In this document: positions 1 to 9,252 of the stretch, piece after piece | Layout of the letters: each line of letters starts with the position of its first letter | How positions within the stretch are numbered: position 1 is the stretch's first letter | Assembly (NCBI RefSeq): GCF_002043095.1 | Contig: NZ_MVOC01000007.1 | Location: forward strand, 1-64,000 | Source: Mycobacterium sp. AT1 | Lineage (GTDB): Bacteria > Actinomycetota > Actinomycetes > Mycobacteriales > Mycobacteriaceae | DNA: 64,000 bases | Reading direction: 5' to 3' | Program-made: the position numbers and the translations under genes | The notes under the pieces: model-generated | Seen by the model: only the letters and a program-made list of their open reading frames with translations | What the model was told of the DNA's origin: nothing | The model's database searches: none

Positions 1-260
1 TGGCCGTGCACGGCCAGGTGGGACACCCAGTGCGCGAGCAGGCTGGCGGCCCATAAACCGCCCGACGCCAAGGCGACGTCGAGGACGAGTTCCCATGCGT
101 CGGTGTCGGCGTCTGCGTGGCGGGAGAGGACTGCCAGCGTCGCCAGGCATGAAATGGCACCGTAGAGCCGCTCCCGCAGAAGGACCACAACGTGCTCTAC
201 GGCGGCCGCGTCCACGGGCACGGGGTTGCCGGCCGTGTCCGCATCGCCGATTCCGGGCAT
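1..260 (-). CDS. Small membrane protein, N-terminal part
   Basis: This is the 5' part of a leftward gene that runs off the left edge of the window. The ATG at 258-260 has a GGAGAC ribosome site just upstream. The visible 86 residues begin with an acidic stretch and then a helical segment (VEHVVVLLRERLYGAIS). A strongly hydrophobic run (ELVLDVALASGGLWAASLLAHW) suggests a first membrane helix, so an integral membrane protein is likely. I do not recognise the family. It lies 81 bases downstream of the FHA/ABC exporter on the same strand and could be co-transcribed with it. Confidence 0.6.
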   Translation of the reverse strand, partial: MPGIGDADTAGNPVPVDAAAVEHVVVLLRERLYGAISCLATLAVLSRHADADTDAWELVLDVALASGGLWAASLLAHWVSHLAVHG

Positions 261-341
261 CAGGTCTCCATCCAACCGCGGTACGACGAGGGTTGGTTCG
301 TTAGTCGGCGCCGCGGACGTAATCCGCTAAGAAACAGTCGA

Positions 342-2729
342 TTACCCACGTTTTAGCCGGATCTGCCATCGCACGAAACTGAGGTAAACCGCGCTAATTG
401 CGGCCAACATTGCCGTGTCCAACAGCCACGCTGCGCTGGTGTGTTCCCAGTGGGAGTCCTTGGGGGTGAGTGGGCCCGGTACCAGATCGATCAGGTTCAC
501 TGTGGCGGCCGAGGCGGCGAATCCCCAGCGAGCTGGGGTGACCCACGACATCTGGTCGAGGACGGCGCGGTCGGTCACCGGAATCATCCCGCCGGAGAAC
601 ACGAGTTGGGACATGATCGCCACGACGAGCAGCGGCATGATCTGCTCGCTGGATTGCGCGAGAGCCGACAGCGCAAGCCCGACGATCGCCGACGCAACGC
701 AGGCGGCCGCGACCCCGACGAACAGTTCCAGCGAGGGTGATCCGAGAACCGCCCCACCCTGGGTGGGAGCACCCTTGCCCACGACGACGATGACGGTCAC
801 GATGGCCGCCTGGACGACGGCGAAGACCGTGTAGACACTGACCTTCGCCAGTAGATACGCCGTGGTCGAAAGACCGACAGCCTGCTCGCGTTGGAAGATG
901 GCCCGCTCACCGATCAGGTCTCGGACGGTGAGTGCCGTGCCCATGAAGATGGCACCGACGTTGAGAAGCACCAGGATCTGACCGGGTTCGTTGGGGGCGT
1001 CCCCCCGCGGATCCGGGGTGCCCAACCCGGTCGTGCCGGGCACCGCCAAAGCCAAGACACCCATGATGAACGGCAGTGCGGCCAGGAAGGCGAAGTAGCC
1101 GCGGTCGGCGACGATCAGTCGAGTCTGGCGCCTGACGATCGTGGAGAACTGGCGTCGGATGCTGGTGCGCGCCGGCTTGCCGAGATCCGCGGGTTCACCG
1201 GCCGGGGGCTGGGGCGGTGGCGGTCCGTGCCGGCCCAGGAACCGGCGGTGTGCGCCTTCGGGATCGTCGGCGACGGTGCTGAAGATGTCAGCCCAGTTCG
1301 TGGTGCCCATCGCGGCGCCGATCTGGTTGGGCGCTCCGGTGAATGCGGTCTTGCCGCCAGGCGCGAGCAGCAGCACCTGGTCGCACACGTCGAGGTAGGT
1401 CAGCGAGTGTGTCACCACCAGGACGACGCGGCCCGCGTCGGCCAGTTGGCGCAGCATGGTCATGACCTGGCGATCCAGCGCCGGATCCAGACCGGAGGTG
1501 GGCTCGTCCAGGATCAACAGCGATGGGCCGGTGAGCAATTCGAGTGCCACCGACGCCCGCTTGCGCTGTCCACCCGAGAGTCTGTCGACCCGCGTTTCGG
1601 CATGCTGAGTCATCTCGAGCTCTTCGAGTGCCTGCGCGACGACGTGCTCACGGTCGTCGGGCGTGCTGTCCGGCGGAAGTCGCAACTCCGCGGCGTATAG
1701 CAGCGCCTGTCGCACCGTCAACTGACCGTGGACGACGTCGTCCTGGGGCACCATTCCGATCCGGCTCCGCAGGTTGGCGTACTCCGCGTGCACGTCGTGA
1801 CCTTCGAAGGTCACGGTCCCGGCGGTGGGCTGAGTGTAGCCACCGACCAGTCGGGCGAACGTCGACTTTCCCGCCCCGGAGGGACCGATGATGGCGGTCA
1901 GCGTGCCGGGGCGCGCCGTCAGTGAGATGTTCTCGAGCAGAGTCTTGTTGGTCTCGATCGTCCATGTCACCCCGCGGACGTCCAGTCCACCGGTGCGGGT
2001 GGCTGATTCGGTCTCGGTGCGGCGGATGAGCGTGCCTGCGGTGAAGGTCAGGTCGACGTTGCCGATGGTGACCACGTCGCCGTCCCGCAGGGGGGCCTTC
2101 TCGACCCGCACTCCGTTGACGAACGTCCCGTTGATGCTGCGGGCGTCGCGGATCTCGGGTCCGGCCGCCGTGACGATGAGCGTCGCATGGTGACGGGAGG
2201 CGAGGACGTCTGGGACGACGACGTCGTTGTCCTGAGCGCGACCGATCGTGATCGACTCACCGCTCCCTGCCATCCCAGTTCGATTGGGGCGCGCGACGTT
2301 CATCATGCGCGTCGCCGCGTTCGATGACGGCGCCTCGGCTTGATCGTCGTTCGTCCCAACGACGGATTGCCCGGCACGGATCGGGGTCGTCGGGGGCGTC
2401 GGGCCCGAGAGCTCTTCTGGTCGGTCACTCTCGAACAGCAATCGAGGTCCGTCGGGCGCACCCAGGTCGATCGTTCTGACACCGCGGATCTCCGCGGAAG
2501 AGACCCGCCGACCGTCGACGAAGACCCCGTTGAGGCTCCGGTTGTCGAAGGCGATCCATCCGATGGCGTGCTCGAACCGCAGAACCAGATGTACCCGCGA
2601 CACCAACGGGTCGACGACGCGAACGTCGGCGCGCAGGTCGCGCCCGACGAACACGTCCTGACCCGGCGTGAAGGTGCGGTCCGCACCACCGTGTCGAACG
2701 GTCAACGCGGAGGGGGACGGCCGGCTCAT
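342..2729 (-). CDS. FHA-domain ABC exporter (Rv1747-like)
   Basis: This is a 795-aa ABC half-transporter with two forkhead-associated domains, the layout of M. tuberculosis Rv1747. FHA1 lies in about residues 10-100 (VGRDLRADV, SRVHL, SLNGVF). FHA2 lies in about 165-240 (ITIGRAQDNDV, SRHHA, SINGTF). An ATPase domain follows with Walker A GPSGAGKST, signature LSGGQRKR and Walker B LLILDEPTSGLD. The last 230 residues form an ABC-2 type membrane domain with about six helices. In Rv1747 the FHA domains bind threonines phosphorylated by PknF and the pump has been linked to export of phosphatidylinositol mannosides; this is family knowledge. I chose the ATG at 2729 because GAGGAAGAAG precedes it and the N-terminus then matches Rv1747. 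No Ser/Thr kinase gene is adjacent here. Confidence 0.9.
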   Translation of the reverse strand: MSRPSPSALTVRHGGADRTFTPGQDVFVGRDLRADVRVVDPLVSRVHLVLRFEHAIGWIAFDNRSLNGVFVDGRRVSSAEIRGVRTIDLGAPDGPRLLFESDRPEELSGPTPPTTPIRAGQSVVGTNDDQAEAPSSNAATRMMNVARPNRTGMAGSGESITIGRAQDNDVVVPDVLASRHHATLIVTAAGPEIRDARSINGTFVNGVRVEKAPLRDGDVVTIGNVDLTFTAGTLIRRTETESATRTGGLDVRGVTWTIETNKTLLENISLTARPGTLTAIIGPSGAGKSTFARLVGGYTQPTAGTVTFEGHDVHAEYANLRSRIGMVPQDDVVHGQLTVRQALLYAAELRLPPDSTPDDREHVVAQALEELEMTQHAETRVDRLSGGQRKRASVALELLTGPSLLILDEPTSGLDPALDRQVMTMLRQLADAGRVVLVVTHSLTYLDVCDQVLLLAPGGKTAFTGAPNQIGAAMGTTNWADIFSTVADDPEGAHRRFLGRHGPPPPQPPAGEPADLGKPARTSIRRQFSTIVRRQTRLIVADRGYFAFLAALPFIMGVLALAVPGTTGLGTPDPRGDAPNEPGQILVLLNVGAIFMGTALTVRDLIGERAIFQREQAVGLSTTAYLLAKVSVYTVFAVVQAAIVTVIVVVGKGAPTQGGAVLGSPSLELFVGVAAACVASAIVGLALSALAQSSEQIMPLLVVAIMSQLVFSGGMIPVTDRAVLDQMSWVTPARWGFAASAATVNLIDLVPGPLTPKDSHWEHTSAAWLLDTAMLAAISAVYLSFVRWQIRLKRG

Positions 2730-2782
2730 TGCGGTCACTTCTTCCTCTCGAGGCTTCCGCGGCCGTGGCACGGGTGCCACGA

Positions 2783-3607
2783 CTAGCTGGAGTCCTTCAG
2801 TGACGCTGCGGCAAGCCGCGCACTGAGCTGAACCAGGGCGCGGCGACCCAGCAGGCGAGGAATGACCGTCGCCACCTTGTTGAGCCTGCCCACCGCCAGG
2901 CTTGGCGGGGGGCGTCGTGAATCAAGTGCCCGCAGGGCGTAGCCCGCAACGAATTCCGGCGTGTGGACACCGGCGCCGGGAGCCTTCGTACCGGAGACGT
3001 CGAAGAACTCGGTACGCGTGGCGCCGGGACACAGCGCCATCACGCGCAGTCCGGTGCCGAGGGATTCCTGCCACAGCGCTTCGGTGAAGTGCAGGACGAA
3101 CGCCTTGCTGGCCGAATAGACCGCCATGCCCGGGAATGGTTGATAGGCAACGGCACTGGCAACGTTGACCAGTACTCCGACTCCCGCAGCCCGGAGCGGC
3201 TCGATGAACGCGTGGCTGATGTCGACCACCGCGGCAACGTCGACGGCGATCTCCCGCTGCAACGACTCGGGTTCCTCCAGGTGAAACAGGCCCGTGGTGG
3301 CGAACCCGGCGTTGTTGATGACACTGGTTACCGACACCCCACGGGCCGCGAGCTCGGCTGCGAGGTGGGTGCCGGGTGACCCCGTGGCCAGGTCCAGTGC
3401 CACGATGTCTATGGCGACCCCGTGGGCGGCGTCCAATTCTTCGGCGAGGGTGCACAGGCGGTCTGCTCGGCGGGCGACGAGGACGAGGTTGGAACCGCGG
3501 GCGGCGAGCTTGCGGGCGAAGGCGGCGCCAATGCCGGAGCTGGCGCCGGTGATGAGAGTGGTCTGGTTGGTGAAGTCGACGGCGTTCAAGGTGGTCTCCG
3601 CTTTCAT
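2783..3607 (-). CDS. SDR family oxidoreductase (catalytically complete)
   Basis: This is a 274-aa classical short-chain dehydrogenase/reductase. The Rossmann motif TGASSGIG is near residue 20, the structural NNAG motif is present, and the active-site YSASK is intact, so it should be an active NAD(P)(H)-dependent enzyme. It belongs to the COG0300 type of acyl or aldehyde reductases. It follows the carboxylic acid reductase by 62 bases on the same strand, so an obvious idea is that it reduces the aldehyde made by that enzyme to an alcohol. This is inferred from position, not from specificity residues. The ATG at 3607 is preferred: the frame extends further upstream, but that part overlaps the reductase gene. 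Confidence 0.85.
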   Translation of the reverse strand: MKAETTLNAVDFTNQTTLITGASSGIGAAFARKLAARGSNLVLVARRADRLCTLAEELDAAHGVAIDIVALDLATGSPGTHLAAELAARGVSVTSVINNAGFATTGLFHLEEPESLQREIAVDVAAVVDISHAFIEPLRAAGVGVLVNVASAVAYQPFPGMAVYSASKAFVLHFTEALWQESLGTGLRVMALCPGATRTEFFDVSGTKAPGAGVHTPEFVAGYALRALDSRRPPPSLAVGRLNKVATVIPRLLGRRALVQLSARLAAASLKDSS

Positions 3608-3669
3608 GACGATGCGGCGCCTCGCGAGACCCGGTCGGGCCGGTAGGAGACGCCGCATCGAATGGGTGG

Positions 3670-6600
3670 TTACACGAGGTGGAGCAGTTTGAGATCGTTG
3701 ATGTACTTGTCGATCAACGTCTTTGACATGTGCGGGGGTTCGAGGCCGACCGCGTGTAATGCCGCCTGGAATCGACCGCTGGGTACTGCACTGCCGGCAG
3801 CAACCTGTTGGGGATGGCGATAGGCGTCCATCACGTTGATCAGCGAATGCTGACGCTGCTGTTCGGACAGTCCCCGCATGGCGGTTTCGCAGCGGGTGAC
3901 CCACTCGTCGTATTCATCGACGCGCTGAATCGGGAAGCCGGCTTCGATGACCCAGTCCACGATGGTGTCCAGGGAAATACCGTCGTCGTAGCCGCCATCG
4001 GTGTTGTACGTGCGGAACGTCCCTTCTGTCATGTCGACGCCGAGGTCGGCGATCGACTCGGCCAGGAAGTCCACGGTCAACCCCGAATAGTTGGCGCGCG
4101 GGCGCCCGTCGGCACCATTGGCGGCGTAGAACGTCTCGGGGGCGATCCCGGTGGAGACGACCGTCAGCAACAATCGGGTGAAGATGTCGGGAACGTTCAA
4201 CAACCCCGCGTATTTCCGGTCGGCGAGGATCATCCCCGAGCGAAACACCGCGACCGGTAATCCACACCAGTCGTTGACCTCACGCATCAGGACCTCGCCC
4301 GCCCACTTCGTCAGGGCATACCCGTTGCCGTATCCGTCGTCGAGCTTGGCGACGGATACGGCCTCGCGGATGTCGGCGTCCTCGGCGATGACTTCGTTGT
4401 GCAGGGTGGTCACGCCCATCGAGGACACGTAGTTGATGGGCTTGAGCTTGACGGTCAACGCCAACCTGATCAGCTCGGCGGTGCCGACGACGTTCGCGTT
4501 GAAGAGTTGGTTGTATGGCAGGACGTGATTGACGTGCGCGGCGGGGTGCACGATCAGATCCACGGTGTGCGCCAATCGGTTCCAGGTGGCCTCGTCCAAG
4601 CCCAGCCGGGGTTCGCCGAGGTCACCCGCGAGCACCTCCAGGTTCTCGGAGGCCAGCGCTCGGAACGTGTCGATCAGCTCCGGATCGCTGTCCAACGCGG
4701 ATTCGATGCGCTCGCGTGCCTGTGCAGCGTCGCTGCCACGGGCGATGCAGATCAGCGTGCCGCCGCAATCAGCCTGACGCTGTAGCCATTCCAGCGTCAA
4801 CCGACTACCGAGGAATCCGGTGGAACCGGTGAGCAGGACGGTATCGGTGGTGCCGTCGGGAGCCGGCAGCGATCGAGCGGTCGTCAACGTGTCCGCGTCG
4901 ATGAACTCGTCGAGGGTGATGTCGCGGGCGTATACCTCAGTACTGCCCGCGCCGTGCACCGACGCGAAGGTGGTTTGCGTGACGCCGGAGGAGCGTTGCG
5001 TCTCGATGTACTCGGCCAGTCGGGTCAAGTCGCTGGCCGGGTTGATGATGACCCCGACGGGCACCTCGATGCCATAGATGTCCTCCAAGAGGTTGGAGAA
5101 GCTCAACGCCGACAGGGAGTCACCGCCCAGGTCGCCGAACCGGGAATCGGCGTCGACGTCGGCGGCGGACAGGCCGAGCAGCGCCTGAACCGCGCGGGTG
5201 ACCGTCTCGATGACGGGTCGGTCCGCACCACCGGTGCGCAGCGCCTTGGTCTCGTTGACCTGATCGTCGGCCAACTCGGAGTACACCGACTCGAGGCGAT
5301 CCCCGTAGCGCGCCTTGAGGTTTGGTCGTTGCAGCTTGCCGATTCCGGTCAGCAGCCCGTTCTCCTGGCTGAACGGTTCGGTCTCGATGATTACCTTGCG
5401 TGGGACCTCGTAACCGTTGAGGCCGTTGTCGGCGGCGATCCGCTGTAGCGCCCGACTGATGACCGATTGCACGCGGTCGGCGTTCTCGTCATCGGTCAGC
5501 TGTGTGATCAGGTCGTCGCTGGGCACCACGACGGCGAGCAGGTAGGACCGTTCACCGCTGCCGTAGACGTAGATCTGGGCGATCTGTGGGCTCATCGTGT
5601 ACAGCGACTCCAGCCGGGACACGGCGACGAACTCACCCTGGGCCAGTTTCACGACGTTGTTGCGACGGTCCACGAACACCAACTGGTCGGGGCCGATCTC
5701 GGCCATGATGTCGCTGGTCTTGTAGTAGCCGTCCTCGTCGAGCATCTCCGCGCTCAACTCCGGGCGCTTGTAGTAACCGTCCATGAATTGCTCTGTCTTG
5801 ACCAGCAATTCGCCCCGGGGGTGGGGCTTGTCGGTGTTGAAGTAACCCAGTTCGGGGACGTCGACGAGTTTGTAGTCGATCACCGGCGGACGCTGCACCT
5901 GGCTGTCGATCAGGACGCTGCCGATCTCGGAGGCGCCGTACCCGATGGTCAGGTGCACGCCCAGGGTCGACTCCATGAAGGCTTCGGTCTCCTTGGGCAG
6001 GGGCGCGGATCCGCAGAACGCCGACAGCACCCGTCCACCGAGCACCTCCTCCCGCAACCTCGTCTTGACCTCCGCCTCGATGGCGGCCGGATCCGATTCG
6101 TTGCCGGCGTAGCGGTCCACGTCGCTGAGGTAGCGCTGGAACACGATCTCGCAAATGCGAGGCACCAGGCTCACCATCGTCGGGCGCACCAGCGTGAAAT
6201 CGGCGAGCAGCGTCGACATGTCGCTGCGCGCGGTGAAGTAGACCGTGCCGCCGTTGGCGAGGGACGAGAACACCTGCGAGCGGCCGTAGGAATGGCTCAT
6301 CGGCAGATAGCTCAGTGTGATCGACGGAATCGGTGATTGACCCAGCCACATGCCCCGGAAGGTGCGCTCGCTGCCCATCACGCCCTTCGGCGTGCCCGTG
6401 CTGCCGGACGTGTAGGTCAGTGTGGCAAGGGGATTCTCCCCTTCCTCCGGTACGAACAGCGGAGCCGCCGGTTGCTCCACGCCCTGGCGCACGACGGACT
6501 CGAACGTCTCGAGGCGCACCGGACTCTGGGCCTCGGCGAGACGCCGTGCAGCCTCGTCGAACCCGTCTCGTTGGTCGTCGATACGCGCGTCGTAGTCGAA

Positions 6601-7173
6601 GACCACCACCCGCGCCGGTGGCGTGGCAGCTTCCAGCACGACGTCCACGGCGCCGGCGAGGTAGTCGATGCCGACCGCGAGGATCTTCGGGAGCGTCTCG
6701 TCGACGATCGCGGCGCGCTGGGACACCGACGCGCTGGTCTGCAGGGGTACTGACACCGCGCCGGAGTGAATGCAGGCCAACTCGGCGGTGGTGTAGTCGA
6801 TGCCGGTGAACCCGAGTAGTGCGACCACGTCTCCGCTCACGAGGGGATCGGTCGAGTCGTGATGCCACTGAGCAGCCAAGGCCGATGCTCGGGCCCATAG
6901 TTGGCCGTAGGTCACCGTCTCGAACTCCGACCGGAGCTCGAACGTCGTGCGCCCGGTGGCGTCGTCGGTGACTGGCGTGCGCACCCGCTGTCCGGCGGCG
7001 GGGCGGTCCGCATAACCCTCCATCACCGTGGCCAGCATCTTCGACACCGGCAGCCCCGGCTTGCTCACCGCCTCGACCACGGCAGGAAGCGGGAAGGCGT
7101 CGGCGAATTGCGCATCGGTGTTGCGGAGATCGTCGATGCGGCTCTTCGTGTCGGAGACGGCGTCGGTGGCCAT
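3670..7173 (-). CDS. car: Carboxylic acid reductase (CAR, FadD9-like)
   Basis: This is a 1167-aa multidomain reductase that converts a carboxylic acid to an aldehyde using ATP and NADPH. An adenylation domain occupies about residues 40-640 (YTSGSTGTPKGVMGSE, GYGASE). A carrier domain follows with GGDSLSALSF, whose Ser takes a phosphopantetheine arm. A thioester-reductase domain closes the protein with nucleotide motif LLTGSTGFLGS and active-site YALTKWAGE. Length and domain order match the Nocardia and M. marinum enzymes. The start ATG at 7173 has AAAGGACTCACC upstream. It is the middle gene of an SDR-CAR-SDR operon behind operator site A. A phosphopantetheinyl transferase must act from elsewhere in the genome. 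The substrate cannot be read from the sequence; family members accept aromatic and aliphatic acids. Confidence 0.95.
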   Translation of the reverse strand: MATDAVSDTKSRIDDLRNTDAQFADAFPLPAVVEAVSKPGLPVSKMLATVMEGYADRPAAGQRVRTPVTDDATGRTTFELRSEFETVTYGQLWARASALAAQWHHDSTDPLVSGDVVALLGFTGIDYTTAELACIHSGAVSVPLQTSASVSQRAAIVDETLPKILAVGIDYLAGAVDVVLEAATPPARVVVFDYDARIDDQRDGFDEAARRLAEAQSPVRLETFESVVRQGVEQPAAPLFVPEEGENPLATLTYTSGSTGTPKGVMGSERTFRGMWLGQSPIPSITLSYLPMSHSYGRSQVFSSLANGGTVYFTARSDMSTLLADFTLVRPTMVSLVPRICEIVFQRYLSDVDRYAGNESDPAAIEAEVKTRLREEVLGGRVLSAFCGSAPLPKETEAFMESTLGVHLTIGYGASEIGSVLIDSQVQRPPVIDYKLVDVPELGYFNTDKPHPRGELLVKTEQFMDGYYKRPELSAEMLDEDGYYKTSDIMAEIGPDQLVFVDRRNNVVKLAQGEFVAVSRLESLYTMSPQIAQIYVYGSGERSYLLAVVVPSDDLITQLTDDENADRVQSVISRALQRIAADNGLNGYEVPRKVIIETEPFSQENGLLTGIGKLQRPNLKARYGDRLESVYSELADDQVNETKALRTGGADRPVIETVTRAVQALLGLSAADVDADSRFGDLGGDSLSALSFSNLLEDIYGIEVPVGVIINPASDLTRLAEYIETQRSSGVTQTTFASVHGAGSTEVYARDITLDEFIDADTLTTARSLPAPDGTTDTVLLTGSTGFLGSRLTLEWLQRQADCGGTLICIARGSDAAQARERIESALDSDPELIDTFRALASENLEVLAGDLGEPRLGLDEATWNRLAHTVDLIVHPAAHVNHVLPYNQLFNANVVGTAELIRLALTVKLKPINYVSSMGVTTLHNEVIAEDADIREAVSVAKLDDGYGNGYALTKWAGEVLMREVNDWCGLPVAVFRSGMILADRKYAGLLNVPDIFTRLLLTVVSTGIAPETFYAANGADGRPRANYSGLTVDFLAESIADLGVDMTEGTFRTYNTDGGYDDGISLDTIVDWVIEAGFPIQRVDEYDEWVTRCETAMRGLSEQQRQHSLINVMDAYRHPQQVAAGSAVPSGRFQAALHAVGLEPPHMSKTLIDKYINDLKLLHLV

Positions 7174-7212
7174 GGTGAGTCCTTTCGAGAGTGTGTTGGG
7201 GGTGGCCAAGCG

Positions 7213-8112
7213 CTAGCTGAGTACCGTGTTGGGGATCAGTTCGTCGAGTTCCTCGAGCGTGTACGGGTCGTTCTCGTAGGGGTCGCCCTTGGTGATCGTG
7301 TTGCGATCCTCGTACTCCGACCAGACGCTGACCCGTCCGCCGCCTGAGTGAAAGACCTTGCCTGACACGGCCGCCGCCTCCTCTGTGCATAGCCACGTCA
7401 CGATCGGCGGCACATGCTCCACCGGTCCCGGGCCCTTCTTCGCCGCGGCGAACATCTCATCGGACAGCCGACCCTCGGTGTGCGCCTTCTCCAATTCGGG
7501 CAGCATCATCTCGTAGGTCCGAGTGGAAGCGCCGGGCGCAAAGACGTTCGCCGTGACCCCGGTGCCGGCGAGTTCGGTCGCCAGACCCTTCATCATCGAG
7601 ATCGTGCCGCCCATTGCTGCGGCGAAGATGGGGTTGCCCACACCGCCGCGGGCGCCCTCCGACGCGACGGAGACGAATCGGCCGTAGCCGCGCTCGACCA
7701 TGCCGGGCACCGTCAGGCGGGCCAGCCAGAACTTCTGACCCAGAAACAAGTTCATCAGACCCTGGTACTTGTCGTCGTCGATCGTGATCTGGCCATCGAG
7801 CACCGCGCCGGCGATGGCGAGCACGACGTCGACGGGTCCGAACGCGTCCTCGGCGGTCTTGACCAGGTTGGCGCAACCCTGCGGTTCGGCGACCGAGTCG
7901 TAGTTGGCCACGGCTTGCCCGCCTGCGGCGATGATCTCGGCGACCGTGGCGTCAGCGGCTGCCGAACTCTTGCCGGTGCCGCCGGCGGTGGTGCCGAGGT
8001 CGTTGACCACCACGCGTGCACCCTGGGCGGCAAGTGACAGCGCGCATGCCTTGCCGACGCCGTTTCCTGCGCCGGTCACGATGGCGACGCGTCCGGTCAA
8101 TCTCTCACCCAT
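7213..8112 (-). CDS. SDR-fold protein lacking the catalytic Tyr/Lys
   Basis: This is a 299-aa short-chain dehydrogenase-like protein with an intact cofactor motif (TGAGNGVG, residues 14-21). At the place of the usual YxxxK it reads NPIFAAAMGG, so Tyr is replaced by Phe163 and Lys by Met167. The usual NNAG motif is also altered (AIAG). The codons (TTC and ATG) are unambiguous in the sequence. It is therefore likely inactive in ordinary hydride transfer, or uses a different mechanism. It is the first gene of the leftward operon and lies 39 bases before CAR. The start at 8112 has GAGGAGCAGAC upstream. A role as a binding or partner subunit is possible but unproven. Confidence 0.8.
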   Translation of the reverse strand: MGERLTGRVAIVTGAGNGVGKACALSLAAQGARVVVNDLGTTAGGTGKSSAAADATVAEIIAAGGQAVANYDSVAEPQGCANLVKTAEDAFGPVDVVLAIAGAVLDGQITIDDDKYQGLMNLFLGQKFWLARLTVPGMVERGYGRFVSVASEGARGGVGNPIFAAAMGGTISMMKGLATELAGTGVTANVFAPGASTRTYEMMLPELEKAHTEGRLSDEMFAAAKKGPGPVEHVPPIVTWLCTEEAAAVSGKVFHSGGGRVSVWSEYEDRNTITKGDPYENDPYTLEELDELIPNTVLS

Positions 8113-8252
8113 GTCTGCTCCTCACTCCAGGCGGTAGGACGTCTCGCCCGCGACACGGCGCGGGTGGACGTCGAAACCGTTGTGTCATCGACGTTCTGCG
8201 GTAGATCGACGGCTGAGCGGACGGGTCGCGTCCGGATGGCCGTCCGGATCTT

Positions 8253-8279
8253 TTAGTGGTAACACTCTGTAACCACTAA
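8253..8279. promoter_or_regulatory. TetR operator site A (palindrome)
   Basis: A near-perfect inverted repeat has arms TTAGTGGTAACA (8253-8264) and TGTAACCACTAA (8268-8279) around a 3-base spacer, with one mismatch in 12. It lies between the leftward SDR-CAR-SDR operon (start 8112) and the rightward TetR gene (start 8457). Shorter versions of the same core precede three other operons of this cluster at 9157, 16849 and 17006. It is the most likely binding site of the adjacent TetR protein, controlling both the operon and the regulator itself. The rest of the 344-base gap shows no other gene. Confidence 0.8.
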
Positions 8280-8412
8280 TTCGACTGTAGGACGCGGTCC
8301 CGTCGTCGTCAACAATGGGTGGGCGTGATCACACGTCACGACACACCGAGACGGGCACGGCGCCGAACCGGCGTGGACGGCCGGGCTAGCCTGAGGGCGA
8401 AGGAGTTTGACT

Positions 8413-8454
8413 GTGAGAGCTGATAGCGGTGGCGTCGCCGGGACGGTGGGCTGA
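8413..8454 (+). CDS. Possible 13-aa leader peptide before tetR
   Basis: A GTG at 8413 sits 7 bases after a strong AAGGAG-type ribosome site (about 8400-8405) and opens a 13-codon frame (MRADSGGVAGTVG). The frame ends with TGA at 8452-8454, two bases before the TetR ATG at 8457. The TetR gene has a weaker site of its own (GGTGGG). The arrangement would allow TetR translation to depend on the short frame. No attenuator or riboswitch-like fold was recognised. It may be chance. Confidence 0.3.
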   Translation: MRADSGGVAGTVG

Positions 8455-8456
8455 AA

Positions 8457-9125
8457 ATGGACGCCCGCAGCGAGCGGTGGACTGGCTTCCGTGATCAGCA
8501 ACGCGACGACATCGCGAAGGCAGTCATCGCCGCGGTCGCCAATGCGCACGGTGACCCACTGAACGTGACCGAAGTGGTCGAACTCGCGGGAATCAGCCGC
8601 AAGACGTTCTACAAGTACTTCGACACGCTGAGCGCAGCGCTGATGTACACCCAGGACCAGGTCCAGCGGCAGATGACCACCCTCGCCAGCGATTCGGTCA
8701 CCGACGCACCCAACGGACGCGAACGATTCCTCGGGATGCTGTCCTACTTCGCCACGGTCGGCCGCCAAAACCCCGAGTTGATCCGCTTCGTCAACTACTT
8801 CGACTACACGTTCCGTCGCGCAGGACTGGGGCCCACGCAAGGCGAGCAGGGCTACGGCGCCGAAGAGATCGGAATGGCGTTCCGGGACGGCCAGTCCGAT
8901 GGATCCGTGCGTCCGGAGTTGGACTTCGCCACCAATGTCTTCGCCGCGGGCAACTCGATCATCGGATTGGTTCAGCGATCGCAAGTCGTAGGCCGCCCCG
9001 ATGACCCCGAACTGATCCAGGCATCCATCGATCTCATCGTCGACGTATGGCGTCGACACCTGACCCCCGCCCCGGACACCAAGACCCGTCCGCAACGGAC
9101 TCGGGCAGGTAAGCGAACCGTGTGA
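8457..9125 (+). CDS. TetR/AcrR family transcriptional regulator
   Basis: This is a 222-aa TetR-type repressor. The N-terminal helix-turn-helix is clear (VTEVVELAGISRKTFYKYFD, residues about 38-57), followed by an all-helical ligand-binding domain. The basic C-terminal tail (TRPQRTRAGKRTV) is unusual. It is divergent from the SDR-CAR-SDR operon and immediately upstream of the methyltransferase operon. Four related palindromes in the surrounding 9 kb make it the obvious local regulator of all enzyme operons here. That link is inferred from position and motif repetition. The ligand is unknown and is probably a substrate or product of the glycosidase/CAR pathway. Confidence 0.9.
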   Translation: MDARSERWTGFRDQQRDDIAKAVIAAVANAHGDPLNVTEVVELAGISRKTFYKYFDTLSAALMYTQDQVQRQMTTLASDSVTDAPNGRERFLGMLSYFATVGRQNPELIRFVNYFDYTFRRAGLGPTQGEQGYGAEEIGMAFRDGQSDGSVRPELDFATNVFAAGNSIIGLVQRSQVVGRPDDPELIQASIDLIVDVWRRHLTPAPDTKTRPQRTRAGKRTV

Positions 9126-9156
9126 TCAGGGACTCCACTCACCCCTGCAACCGACT

Positions 9157-9173
9157 GGTAACACCGTGTAACC
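9157..9173. promoter_or_regulatory. TetR operator site B
   Basis: The sequence GGTAACA (9157-9163), spacer CCG, TGTAACC (9167-9173) repeats the core of site A with 7-base arms and one mismatch. It lies 80 bases upstream of the methyltransferase ATG, where a repressor would block the promoter of the methyltransferase-kinase-acyltransferase operon. Confidence 0.7.
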
Positions 9174-9252
9174 TGATGATGGACCGTCGTCTGCGCTGCC
9201 AGCAGCCGGATTCCCCGGCACACCGGCAGGCGGCATCGGAAAGGACTCCACC

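Noticed and set aside
891..1700. Rightward 269-aa frame over the ABC exporter
   Set aside because: It is antisense to a clearly conserved ATPase domain and has no recognisable domain; high GC creates such frames throughout.
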